From Morella rubra (lineage: Eukaryota; Streptophyta; Magnoliopsida; Fagales; Myricaceae), in assembly GCA_003952965.2 (NCBI GenBank), contig CM025855.1:23018907-23082906 (forward strand): a stretch of 64,000 nucleotides of DNA. The letters are read 5' to 3'. A program made the translations under genes and the position numbers. This document shows positions 23,176 to 36,300 of the stretch, piece by piece. The number at the start of each line of letters is the position of its first letter. Within the stretch, counting starts at the first letter, position 1. The notes under the pieces are model-generated. The model searched no databases. It was not told the DNA's origin and worked only from the letters and a program-made list of their open reading frames with translations.

Positions 23176-23741
23176 ACCATCTCGATCTCTTTACAGGTAG
23201 TAGATAGATATATATCAGGGAATTGATCACATTCCAGAGTATTAATTAACTCGAATCACTAAGACATTAAACCAGTCTTTCAAATTTCAATATATATCAT
23301 CTCCAAAACTGTACGCACGATCATTTGGATTGATCAGTACATGAATCTCAGAATACGACAAATATAAGACTATAAAAAAGACAGGTGATTTCATGCTGAG
23401 GTAGCATGAAGCAGATTGTTGATCATCAGTAATCAAAATGCATGGAATATTTTGGCAAACTCTCTTAATTAAGTGGTCGAAATTTGACAAATTTCTTTTT
23501 CTATTGTATTGCATAGTCCAAACAGCTCGATCGGCTGCCACTTCTAAATTAATCAACCGAGATTTTCTATGGTGCCGAGCATTGGGCTCGATCGAATACT
23601 TTTGCTGTCTATGATTTCTTGATGCACTAAAGGCCTGCCAATTTTTTATGTTATCCCTTGGCTATGTTTCGGTAGTCCTAAGATTGGAATTAGAGTATTT
23701 AATAGCTGAGCCAATCGGGCGGCTCTAAGGTACTCGCTCTT

Positions 23742-23759
23742 CCCCCCCCCCCCCCCCCC
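23742..23759. repeat. Poly(C) tract
   Basis: Eighteen consecutive C residues about 430 bp upstream of the MADS start codon. Length is likely polymorphic or assembly-sensitive. Confidence 0.9.
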
Positions 23760-23946
23760 GGCGATTCTCGTGCACAGCAATCTGTATAGTGTATCTGCCA
23801 TCCAGTAATGTCTGACGGTGGTTCACACCGTTAGATAGATACTCCATTAAACTCTCCCCTCTTAGAAGCGAATATCCTTGTTTTCACTACTCTCGCGAGT
23901 ATGCGTAGTAGCCAATGTCTGAGGCGTACAAATTGAAACAGCTCAG

Positions 23947-24147
23947 TTGTTTTGGGTACACAGAAACGCAATAATGTTTCCTTATATTGCTATTCCTTTC
24001 CCTATTATTTTGGGTTTGACTGAATCTCGTTTCTTCGGATTTTCTAAATTTTCAGCAGACAAATTTCTCCTTCAGTTTTTTTTTCTACTGATTTTCTGGG
24101 TTTTTGAGCTATTCGACGACTCTTTTTTGCGTGGATTTAGGCGATAG
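23947..24147 (+). CDS. Possible upstream ORF in the MADS leader
   Basis: A 66-codon frame, rich in Phe, Leu and Ile, ending 41 nt before the MADS ATG and in a different frame. If it lies in the transcribed leader it could lower translation of the main ORF. No similarity to a known protein was recognised, and it may be chance in T-rich DNA. The region also has a splice-acceptor-like TTTTCAG at about 24050, so part of it could be intronic. Confidence 0.2.
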   Translation: MFWVHRNAIMFPYIAIPFPIILGLTESRFFGFSKFSADKFLLQFFFLLIFWVFELFDDSFLRGFRR

Positions 24148-24158
24148 AAGGAGACAGG

Positions 24159-24166
24159 AAACCCTA
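24159..24166 (+). promoter_or_regulatory. Telo-box in the MADS leader
   Basis: AAACCCTA, 22 nt before the start codon. Telo-boxes bind TRB-type factors and, with GA/CT repeats, occur in plant Polycomb response elements. CT repeats follow at 24379-24412 at the start of intron 1. Confidence 0.4.
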
Positions 24167-24188
24167 GGAACATCGAAGCAGAAGGCTG

Positions 24189-24370
24189 ATGGGGAGAGGA
24201 AAGATAGTGATCCGAAGGATTGATAATTCCACGAGTAGGCAAGTGACCTTTTCAAAGCGTAGAAATGGGTTGCTTAAGAAGGCCAAAGAACTCTCCATCC
24301 TTTGTGATGTTGAAGTTGGGGTGATCATTTTCTCCAGCACCAACAAGCTCTACAATTATGCGAGCACAAG
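24189..24370 (+). CDS. MADS gene exon 1 (MADS domain)
   Basis: 182 nt, codons 1-60 plus two bases. Ends ...GCGAGCACAAG|gttt. A frame continuing past this donor (to 24455) is intron read-through. Confidence 0.95.
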
Positions 24371-27300
24371 GTTTGATTCATCTCTCTCTCAAAATCTTTC
24401 TCTCTCTTTCCCAATAAAAGTTCTAGCTACCTATTTGGTAATAGTAGATATGTGAGTGAAGCTGTTATACCGACATTTTTATCCTCTATCCCTTTATTTC
24501 TCTTATTTGAGCTCTTTTATAGCTAGATCATTATTTCACAGAAATCTATACATATAGTGAAGTTTATCTATACTCGCTTGACAACAATAATGAGAGGGAT
24601 TATATATTCATCCCAAAAGACTAGAGACTAGAGTGATTATGTACGCTAACATTGATTATCTCGGCTTTCCTCTTGAAGGTAAATGAAGAAATTTGACATG
24701 CATCTATCCCTATGATCTGTGAGCTAAATTTATTCTGCCAGACCATCAGTACTTTTGTTTCGACAAACTTGAAACCTTAAGATACTTTTTTTCAAGTTCA
24801 TTGAGTAATCTTCTTCATGACTTCCAATAACGCTGCACTAGACGTTGGAGTAATGAAGTGATCATACTTTTAGGTATAAGCCTTTACTGAATCTAGATTG
24901 GGGCGGAGATCGTACATATTGTGTTCTTTTGACAAACAGATGAACTTCTTTCGTTGCACAGTTTTTTGTTACAAACATATGTTACTGAAAATATTCTCCA
25001 AAATAGTACTGTTTTGATATTCCTCCAACTAATTAATGTTCTTTATCAGATAGACAGCATGTGAGCAAAAATCTGTTTGCATTTTAATTTGGAAAAGCGC
25101 ATACAAACGAGGAAAAAAGAGAGATCGTATAGATAATCAACTTTTTAGTCGTCTTCACTTTTTCACCTCATACTAGAGCAATTAATTCTCCTTGTGTTTT
25201 CCCAAGCTTTTAAACATATATAAAAAAATGCATGCCTGCAAAATGAAGTGTAAGTTGGAGCCCATTCTTGGATACTAGTCCTTTGGTATTTGGTTTGTAA
25301 GTTTCTTCTTCTTAGTTGGGGCTGGCTTTGAACTTAATATAGTCAGAAGGCAAACAAAACTACATGCAGCACACTAGTTTTATTGATTGAACAAGCTGGA
25401 CTTAATTCAAAGAAATTAAAGAAACCCTCATATGATAGATAGTCAAGATGCTTCGCTTCGGCTTCGGCTTCGGCTTCTTTAATTTCTTCCCTTTTGTTCT
25501 CCCCACCTTTTCAGTTTTAACAACCATAAAATTCTTTTTATTGCTTTTCAATTAGGGATCAGAGATAATCTGTTTAGTCTTATGTCCAATAAAATGGAAT
25601 TGTCTGCAATATTAACGGCGGTCAAAGGTTACTCTGATTTATACGATAATGATAATGTCCATGTATATTTCATCAGCCTGAAATCTGTGATCGCGCGTTA
25701 CAAAACAGCAAAAGAGGCCGAAGAAGACAACCAACACAATTCTGCTTCGGAGGCCAAGGTAAATTTTTCCGTCGCTAATTATTAGTTTATAGAGAGATAT
25801 ATATATATATATATAGACACACATATGTGAGCTTGTATTTCTGGTATATATCTTGTTTTACGATTATTATTATTCTTACACTTAAAAGCCAGACATGCCA
25901 AATTTGAGTCAGGGAGAGAAGCTTTGATATAGAATGGAATACTAGAGCTCAAAGTATTTCGTCTTCACGCTGAAAAAATTTGGCACAACCAAAGTAGACA
26001 TTAATTAATTTACGCATTACAACCTAGTTAATGATATTTGAAGTCAATAGAAAGCTTCCATTCCCTCTATAACTTCAGCTTCGTTGTTGAAAGGCCTTCC
26101 ACAAAAACCAACACGAGGATTACATGAACATACATGCAGGTTTAATTCGTACTCTACACAAAATTTTCTTACTTTTTTCTGTACGTAGACTTTCGGGTCA
26201 TTGAGCAATATGAGAGACAGATATTACCTAGACAGCCTAAGAAAAACAGAAAGAGGAAGGGATATTCTTGGTTTTCATAAGCCAGCTCGTACCATTTCTC
26301 TTGGAAATTGAGAAACCAACCTGAAAGAGGTTGCATAGGGGCTGCAATATTAATGTAATTAGGTTTCTTCTTCTTTTCTATGGAAGAGGGAAGGGAGGAA
26401 TTTCTTTCACAAACCCCTATTAGTTCTTCATGTACCTCATGACCATCTCATGTCAAATTGACAAAACGGGTGATATTCTCTTGGAAAAGATTCGGTTACA
26501 AGCTTTATGTACAAAAATGTTGTCAAAGAGGTCAAGATGTTTAGGAAATATAATGTAGCTCAAGACGCTAGAATTCAAGGCTTGTTCTGATCAGAAGTTG
26601 ATCTAGTAAATGATCAAGAGAAACAAGTTAGAAATTCAAGGGCGCAGTTTATTATCACACATAAACCTGTATGAATCTGGGGATGAAGTCAAGAATGATC
26701 ACTCAAATGAGTTAGGATGGGAAAAAAATTTCTCCTCATCAGTTGGACTCCGAGGGCAACAAAATGTTTATTAATGTTACGTCACGCAAACAAGTTGCTT
26801 CAAGACATGTAGGAGTGTAGACACATGCAAGTATGAAATAATTACATTCCACATCAAATAACGGTCACAACTGATAATTTGCTCCTATATTAATAGCTGC
26901 GAATCCAAATTATAGTGAAAAACTTATAATAGTTTGGAGACAAACTTAGGATAAAATAATTATAACTCAAAAGATGTATTTTGATACGGAAATTTGTCAA
27001 TTATAACAAAATGACACTAACACAGGTTTCAGTTTTTGCATCAATTCATGATCATGTCTTCAATAAATGTCATTTCAAGACAACTCTTGAGACCTTCTAA
27101 GGTATTTATCTCCCGCCAAGTGGTATTAGAGCCAATAGTGGCGTGGACTAAGATGAATAATATATGCACAAGAGCCTTATTAGCTGATATAGTACTAGTT
27201 ATAAGAGTACGAGTCGTATACAAATTATATTGAACCTAAAATCATAAGCTTACATTATCTGGGGAAGTGATGTCCGAACATATATATATGTTATATATAA

Positions 27301-30300
27301 CAAGACCTCTCTTAGAGATTTTTAAAGGTTTATTTCCTCAATATAAGATAATAATTAAAGACCAGAAAACAAGGCGCATGTGACAATATTACATATTCAT
27401 CGTCTAAGAATTAATTCAGCTAAAAAAACAAGCTTTCACACTTAGAAGGAGCATAATTGCGCAGGCAATTTGGAGGAATGTGCGTGGCAGTCCTAAAATT
27501 TTTAATGTATGCTGCAGTACTCCCATTAATGTACTTGTGTTTAATGCATTTTTTCCTTGAATGTTTCCTGTTTACACTTAATTTACCCTAACTCGACACA
27601 AACAAACAAAAAAAAAAGAAAAGAAAAAAACAAAACAGAAACAAAAAAGAGAAGAGAAGAAAATTAGAAGTTACCTTGATTCTTTAACAAAAATCTAGGC
27701 ACCAAAATTAAATAAAAATCCTGCCTACTACAATGACCTATTGGACCAAATATAGTGAAGAAATATAGGTTGCAGCAATACAGATTAAACCATCTTAGTT
27801 TAAAGGCGTCTATTTTCATGTAACGTGCTTCCTGGACGATCTTGAGCTTCAAGATTCTGGAAATCCTAGGCATTTTGCATGTAAATTAAAGCCCCATCTT
27901 TACATTTGTAGGCGTCGTAGCCTCCTGTGGCAAGCGACTAAGTTGATCAAATACGCCTAGGTGACACTAACAGCCACGAACCAAGACCTTCCCGGATCAG
28001 TACCTGAAGTTTACTCACAAGACGTACGCTTTTTGACTCCATTCTGCAGGTACGAACTGTTCATGAGTGGGTGTATATAATACTAGTCCTCCTATGATCC
28101 ACGTTTCTCCGAGTTTGATATCAAAACCCATCAATTCATTACCCCATATAGGATCAGTGTTTTAACGCTCTGGGAGATTAATAACTTCCCTACTTATCAT
28201 GCAAGCTTTAGCCTAGCTAGTATTCAAGAAGTTGGGACTGAGAAGGCAGGAAACAGCAGTGCAATGCCTCAAACATTTGCTAATTCCCTACTTCACATTG
28301 ACCTTTCAAATATCAGTCAAGGAGAGAAGTACAATCACTGTGAGTGAATACATATATAGCTTAATGTGCATTACACTGCGCAGGCCATTTCAGGTTAGAT
28401 AATCTTGTGAACATTTCATTCCATTCCATTGACAAGAACTCACTCGTGGAGGAGGAAGTTAGTTCATGGAGGAGGGAACCTATTCCTCATTCTTCAGAGA
28501 GTCTTCTTCTAGTCGAATAACATCCCTGCATTGGAAGACCAGTACTTCTTGAGTCCAAGCCACTACTTTGGTTAAAATCCCCAGTAGGACTAAGTCTCCA
28601 CTTCTTGTGTAGTCTCACTTAGGTTAAAGCCACCAAACATTTAGGACCAATATATATAATAAGGCATGAACTTCAAGCCCTCGCTCTAAATTCTCGTTAA
28701 TATGCTATCGAAACCCGTAAATAAAATATGCACCTTCTAGATGGTCTTGTAAGTCTTTCAATTCCTAAAGCCTGATTATCACAACTCAAAACGTATAGAT
28801 CAAATGAACACTTAAGAGTAGCCTGAACATCAGTTACCTATGTATTCTTAGATCACTCGATGTTCAGAATTAAAAGCCTTCCAATTTATTAGTAAATTTA
28901 CCAATTTGTCGTTGATCATGTTCTCATTTTTTTTTTTTCCTAAATAACCAAAGAGCAAACAATTCATGGTGGAATCCATGGATTGTCACCCGAGAGGATA
29001 TGTCCAGGAATACAAGAAATAGGTATGCGCCCCTCTAAATTAGTCGAAGCCGCCCGTTGAACTATTCTATGGGCAAGCACATTAGCCTCCCTCTTTACAT
29101 GACAAAAATCCCATAAAACTCTAGAGCAGGAAAATTTATGAATATCATCAACCACAGAAGAAATTTGTCAATGACCTCCATTTGTTCGGTTGTTTATGGC
29201 CTCAATAACAACCAAAGAGTCGCCTTCCAAAATAATCCGCTGCATAGGAAGAAGAAACGCCTCCTGGACAGCCACTAAAGCTGCCCTCGCCTAGCCCACA
29301 AGAGGGCCGCTAGGAGAAAGCCTCTTTGTAAAGATAAAGAGGATATGACCATCTGAATTCTGACAAATGGCAGCTGCAAAGGCAAAGGACTTCCGGATTG
29401 CCACATCAAAATTAATCTTCCAACCATCTCTAGAAGGGGGCTGCCGAACCGAATGAGAGTAGTTAAAATTATCTTGCCATGCCGCAATAAGCTCCAGGTA
29501 ACGAGTTCTCACAGTATGCAAAAGAGCCAATAAGTTGAGATCGCCTCCATTATGGATAATTTGGTTACGAGAGAACCAAACAGAATCCATGAGCAGTGTA
29601 GCAAATCGGGTGAAATTCACTTGGTGTTCAAGAGGTAAGTTCAACCTCTATGAGGGATTGAGAATAAAACTCACCCAATCGGCAAGGCTTTGAATGGGAA
29701 TATTGGAAATAATAACCGGCCAAGGAGCTTGCTTCCAAAGAATTTGGGCCACAGGGCACTCAACAAAGAGATGGAGGAGAGTTTCCGGGCCTTATGAACA
29801 TAAAACACAAAAATCTGCATCACTTGTTCTCTGAACAAACCGCCCCACGTTATCTTTAGAAGGCAAGCAATTCCAAGAGACTTTCCAAAGAAATAGTTTT
29901 AGATGATCTGGCATTGGGAGTCTCCAAAGTTTTTTCCAGTCGTTCTCCACCAAGACACTCGGGTTGGCAACATTATTAGCAATAAGGGAGTGAACAGATT
30001 TAAGAGTGAACTGGCCACTGCTGTCCGCCATCCATCGGATGGTATACACAAGGTTCTCCCCAGGAGCAGGGAGGCTTAAAATCACTTCAGCATCTTCAGG
30101 ACAGAAGAGATTCCGAATTAAGATAGCATTCAAAACTGAGGAAAAAGAAAAACAAGGGAATCCACCCGGAGCTCCGCATCAACCACTATAGCATCAATTC
30201 TTGGCTGTGGGCAATGGGATGCAGGGAACGGTATCCGCGGGTCTAGCCAAACACGGATGTCTCTTCCCAAGCCAATTTGGAAACATGCGGCCACTTGTAA

Positions 30301-33300
30301 AATAGGTGCCACACAAGTGACCCCTTTCCAAAACCGGGAAGCTCCAACAGAGGCAGGGGCATCCCACACAAACTTGCTTTTGAGATATTTAGCTCGAATC
30401 AGATTCACCCAAAGATTCTCAGGCCTAGTTTGCACTTGCCGCGCCATTTTAGCAATGAGTGCTTTATTGTGATCTTCAATGAGACGGAGACCTAAACCAC
30501 CTTCCCGCTTTGGTTTGCACATTGACGCCCAAGATTTAAGACATTGGTGATGCCTATTATCAAAAAATCCCCACCAAAATCTCATCATTAAAGAGTCTAG
30601 AGTAGAACAGATGGACTTGGGGAGAATATAATTAGCCATGGTATAAGTTGGCAGTGCAAAAGCCACAGAACGAATTAAAACCAAGCAACCAGCTTGTGAC
30701 AACGTTTTCATTTGCCAACCTTCTAAGCGCTGTTTAACTTTATCACATATACACTTGAATTGAAGGTGCTTATTACGCCCCAATATCATGGGAATACCCA
30801 AATGCTTCTCAATGTGATCATTTCGATGAAGATGAAGGATGGAGCAAATAGATTGATTGTTCTCCGATCTCACATTGCGACTGAAAGAGATAGAGGATTT
30901 CCTTAGATTTAAGCGCTACCCAGACTAGAGGCCATATTGCTAGAGACAAGCTGAGATCACTTGAGCATCCTCCCGAGAAGCACGGCTGAATATAAGGAGG
31001 TCATCAGCGAAAAGGAGGTGAGAGATAGCTGGAACACCTCGTCCAAGTTTAATACCATGAAGACGGCCGGCTTGCTCCTCTCTACAAAGCATACGAGAAA
31101 AGATCTCTAACCCAATAATAAATAAGTGCGGAGAAAGAGGGTCACCTTGCCTTAAGCCTTTGGAAGGTTTGAAGAAGCCAAAAGGCGAACCATTCAATAT
31201 GATCGAGTAAGAAACGGTCGAGATGCATTGGGAAATCCAGTTGATGAAAATGTCACGAAACCCAAAGCATTTAAGGGCTTGTAAAATAAGCTCCCATGCC
31301 ATCCGGTCGTAGGCTTTCTCAATATCAGCCCGAATAGCCATAAATTGTCGACCCTTGCGTTTGCATCGAAGCATATGGAACACTTCGTGAGTTAGAATTG
31401 AATTGTCTCGTATGAGTCTCCCTTACACAAAAGCAAACTAAAAAGGAGAGATAATGTTAGCCAAAACTAACCGCAAACACTTAGCCTATATTTTGGCAAT
31501 TAACTTGCCTATATTTTGGCAATTAACTTATAAGTGACATTACAAAGGCTAATAGGTCAGATATGAGATATCATTGAAGGAGAGAGACAAAACCACAATC
31601 TTAAACTTCATAGGGAAGTACAGTAAACAGGGCAAGAATTGTACAGGAAAGAAAAGTGTACAGAGAGAAAAATCACCTTTCTTTTATGTTTTGCTAGCCG
31701 AAATTTTCTTAATCATGTTTTCATTTGTTATCAAGTAATTGGGCCAGATATGCAGCTCCTTTGTTTTATCAACAGACATTGATTTTCATTGACAAAGTTT
31801 CTCAAGAAAAGATTTTATGCAAATTCAAACTGTGCAAAGCCATACAAAGTGACGATTGTGATTTTAAAGATAGAAATTCAATATTTTGAGGTTGGCCACG
31901 TCATTTAATAAGGTAAAGAACAAAATGACGTGGAATAGAGCTAAGAAATAAAAGAGAATCTTGGAATGGAGTTAGCACCCCATAGAATGTGGTGCCAAAG
32001 AGGCTTCGGTTGTGGAGAGGAATGGAATGCACAGCGTTGGAGATAGAGAACTTATAGTAAGACTAGGAAGCCAAATTGGGGAGTCGGCTCTATTCATTCT
32101 CAAGTTGAAATTGGGGGGAGTTGCCTCGTGGATCCTGCTCCAAAATTCACCTTCAGGCCAAGCCCAGGCAGCATCTAGAACGATGTTTCTAACTCGGGCT
32201 TTCAGGTCCAAGTCAAAGCATGGATACACGTCTTGGTTAGTCAGCAAATACAAGGGGTCTACTTGGTGCCAATGATCGAACCAAAGAGAGGTTGACTCTC
32301 CATTACCAACAACCAACTTGATTTTGTCCTCAATTGCAGAATTTTCCGCCAACTCCATGTGGATTCCGCTGGAATTTTTACGGACCAAAAAGACCTCCCC
32401 TTAAGTAGGTTCCCCCTTACCCATTTCACCCAAATAGACTCATCAGAAGGCTAGAATAAATTCCGGATATGCTTCATATTCGCTGCCTGGTTCCAAGAAA
32501 TAAAATTAGGTACACCCAAACCACCATATGTTTTATGGCTACACACCTCACTCCATGGAAACTTAGCTCCCCCATTCTTCAACTCACTTCCTTTCCAAAG
32601 AAATGCCCTCAAAATGGGATTTATGCTGCATATATTTGCTTTAGGAAGGATGAACACAGCTGATCAATATGTTTGAATAGCAAAGAGTATATATGTAACC
32701 AACTGAAGCTGACCAACAAATAATAAGAATTTATTGGTCCAGCTCTTCGCAAGTACTAGAATTTTGTCAGCCAGAATTCGACAGTCAATGCTCTGCAATC
32801 TAGTCTAGGGGTGGGCACCGAAAATTTTAGATTCGGAAATGACCAATCCGAATTCGAAATTTTCGGATACTGGATTTAATCTCCGAATCCAATCTGAAAT
32901 GCACCAAAATCCGGCCCATCGGTCAAATCGGATTCAGAGTTGGGCAAAGCCTGATTTGCTTCTTCATCACCTCGCTCCACTTCGCCCTCGGCTATGGCTT
33001 CTTCCTGAGGACGTCCACAGAACCCACTTTTGAGGGATACTTCTAGCGCCGATTTAAGGCCAAACAAGAAAAGCTCATGAAAATCCACAACTTCAATATC
33101 GACAAGTACAACGAGCTTCGCAAAGCCTGTTATCAGGGCCACTCTGCCTTCCACAACCCGCAACCATTTTTGCCCTTCAATCATTTAAGAGGCTGCAAAT
33201 TTGCAAAGGATTCAAGCTCTATTTGGGGCACGGAGACTGGCGGCACGTGAGGGGAGGAAACTGGCGAGTGGCGGGGCTGAGGGGGGGAGTCTAGCGAAGA

Positions 33301-36300
33301 CAAAGACCTTAGGGTTAGGTTTTTTTGGAGAGGGTTGGGAAGAGTGAAATTGCGAATGAGAAAGGGTGGCTGAAACACGAAGAAGGGAGGGAGGGGGTTA
33401 AACTCGCGTTTAACTAAAAGAGGAAATCGGGTAAGGTCAGATTAAATTGGATTTATGTCCGGATATTCGGCTCCAACCCGATTACTTTTTTTTCTTATAA
33501 GCACTATCTGACTCCGAATCCGACACCATCCGACCTAGTCAGTCGAGACGGGTCGGATTCGGGGTCGGAGAGTCAGATCGGGGCATTTTTGCACATGCCT
33601 AATCTAGTAGATACGAGGGGGACACCTAGGTAGCGTATCAAAAATTCACCCTCTAACTATCCCAGCAACTCAATAATCTTCTGCCTGACCTCTTGCCTTG
33701 CTTCACAAATAAAAGTTTGATTTTTAACAAAATTGGGAATAAGTCCAAATATAGCCCCAGAGTGAGTTATATATTCTCTTCAACCAACGAGATAGATGGT
33801 ATTGAAGTATTAGAGAAAATCAGCAAATTGTCTGCAAAGCACAAATGGGATATTCGGCTTTCCTTACAGCGAGAGTGGAATTCAAAATTGGAATTTGCTG
33901 CCATGTTGGCCATGATGCCCAAGAAAGTCTCCATGACCAAAGTAAAGAGGTAAGGCGACATTGGGTCTCTTTGACGTATGCCGCGCTCTCCCGAGAAGAA
34001 CCCAAATGGGGTACCATTAATCTTAATAGAGAATCAGGCATTGGTTACACATTCTCGAATCCAATTGATAAATCAAGGTGGAAAGCCAAATACCTCTAGT
34101 ACCAAAAAAAGGAAATCCCAACGCACGTGGTCATAAGCCTTCATTATATCAACTTTAATACCACACCTCGGTGGACCTTCATTCCGATGGTAATTCCAGA
34201 ATATCTCTTGAGCCAATAAAATATTGTCCCCTATCCACCTTCTTTTATGAATGTTGTTTGCGTTATTCCCACCAAGCTGTGCATAATACTTCCCATTCTC
34301 TTAGCCAATATCTTAGTAATACATTTGTATATTGTATTATAGTAGGAGATAGGCCTGAAATCTTTAAGAAAAGAAGCGTTAGAAACCTTATGTATTAATG
34401 CAATAACAGTGCAATCAACCTGTTTGAGAAGGCACCCCTCTTGAAAGAATGATTTTACAGCGGGTGTAAAGCTAACCCCTAAAGAAGGAGATGCATTTTT
34501 TTTACAATCTCTATTAGGAAGTTTTCTAGCAACATCTTTGCTCAGAGAATCCTTGGCCAAAACTGCTAGCTTAGTAATAGGCATAGGAGAGCACTCTGAA
34601 TCCTCCAGTAATTCTCCTTCACTCATATTAATGGTACCCAGCTAAAGCATTCTTCTAGGCTTGGTGAGAGACCCAACTAGTAGAGAACTTTATCAAAGGG
34701 AACTATAGGCTGTTATGAAACCTTCAGCGAGCTTACAACACCCTTCCCTTTTTTCCTCCTTTGCACTTCCCTCCACTCATCGGTAGGTGTCGGATTTGCT
34801 AGGGCCTAGGCGGGCCATCTTCCAAGATTTTCTCGATGGCAGTCTTGAATTTAAACTTAAAAAAGAAAAATCTGTTGTTAGAGGATAGCAAATCAAGTAA
34901 TCCACCAACACCCCATAACCTTCTCACAATAGCATTCACAATCAAATAACTAAGGCTTTGGCCAACAAAATGCTCGACCAGTGTACATTCCCAATCCTTG
35001 TAACCTTTTTCCTTAACCCCCACTAGGGGTTTAACCACCACCCTCCCATCCACTTTTGGAGGCTCTACATACCGTAGCTTTATAAGAGAGACTTTCCTTC
35101 ACACCTGACCTTCTCTAGGTTCATTTTGCTGGTTTGACCCTTTTTCCAAACACCTAGTGGGCATCGAACTCCTTGGTTATTCTGGGTCGGTGCAAGGGTT
35201 TTACCTTTGCCTTCACGTTGTTGGGGGGGACGAGAGAAGCTCCTACCATACCCCCTTCTCACAGATCTACCCCAGCTCCTCTTACTCACTTCCTTCTTCC
35301 TTCGTGACTCCTCAAGTTCTGCCTTCAGCCGACGATTGTCCTCTGCCAAGATAATCCCATTCACAACAATTGGGCTCCTCTTGAGACATAGTTGTTAGTG
35401 AATAATTTTTTATAATTTAGTTTCGAAAGACTTCTTTTTGCAGATGCGTTAGTATTTTACATGCAATAAAACAATTTGGAAAACAACCTAGTGCAATTTT
35501 GAGACATTTTTTTTCTAAGGTGCAATCATTAAAAGATCTTAATCTTTCAAAACCAAACAAAAACAGAATATGTCTTCATACTTTGAAAATAGTTCAAATC
35601 TATCTAGAAGATATTACTTGATCTACCATATAATAAAAATAATCAATTTTAAAAGACTCCTTCGCTGACTTGATCATCTCATCATTTTAGACCATTGATG
35701 TGCCACTATATCATTAGAAAAATGACTTAGAATTTAATATTTTGAGAACTTAAGTTACTTAGAAATAAAATAGGCAATTGTGATGCTAGGTTTTAGAAGA
35801 AGAATTTATTGAGAATGATGCTATTATTTTGAAAAGAGAAGTAAAAACTTATAGAGTCAGAATTTATTAAATGAAAGTGCTAGTTTCTAGGATGTCCAGT
35901 TTTTTATTTTAAATTTCAATTTTATAAACTAATTTTTAAATGTTCCTTTTGTAGGCCTTTATTAAGTTTTATTTCAAAAAAATTAGGCTTTTTTTCTTCT
36001 TAATTTTAATTTTGCTATAATATAGGGCCCTAATAATTAGGGGGCCTTTGTACAGAATCCGTTCTCAAGTTTCTTATAATTTAATTTTTCATGTAACTAC
36101 ACAAAAACTGTAATCTCGAGTGCCTCCAACCTTCGTTGTCAATTCCTACTTCCAATGTGATACTCCGAATCACACTTGGAGTGGAAAAAGATAATGAATA
36201 AGATGACCAAGTCCCATATTTGGATCTTATTAGGTTGAACTGGATTTTATAATGACCCAAAGAATTTCAAGAGCAACCTTGACTAGTCCTTTTGAAGTCA

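Larger units (their letters stand above)
22552..24188 (+). promoter_or_regulatory. Upstream region and leader of the MADS-box gene
   Basis: This is the non-repetitive DNA between the LINE-C poly(A) and the MADS start codon, so it should hold the promoter. It contains a degenerate triplicated motif (22930-23175), an 18-nt C run (23742-23759), a TATAAAAAA stretch near 23373 of unknown use, an upstream ORF (23947-24147) and a telo-box (24159-24166). The transcription start cannot be fixed from sequence alone. Confidence 0.5.
31970..35400 (-). pseudogene. LINE-E, antisense in intron 2, with ORF1 and split by a hAT element
   Basis: Minus strand from high to low coordinates. An ORF1-type region (35364-35080) has basic and zinc-binding-like sequence. 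A DUF4283-like segment follows (34799-35053; [30 protein letters not shown]). The RT N-terminal part is at 34231-34626 ([20 protein letters not shown]). An RT core at 33767-34041 has [10 protein letters not shown], where the second catalytic Asp is Asn. The thumb and connection follow (32451-32657, [19 protein letters not shown]) to a partial zf-RVT near 31972. The endonuclease domain expected between ORF1 and RT is missing, as is RNase H. The hAT insertion 32805-33600 interrupts it. Confidence 0.8.

Noticed and set aside
32876-33184. 102-codon minus-strand open frame in the hAT element
   Set aside because: It lies opposite the plus-strand coding-like frame, which has more natural protein composition. 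The minus frame is probably its shadow.
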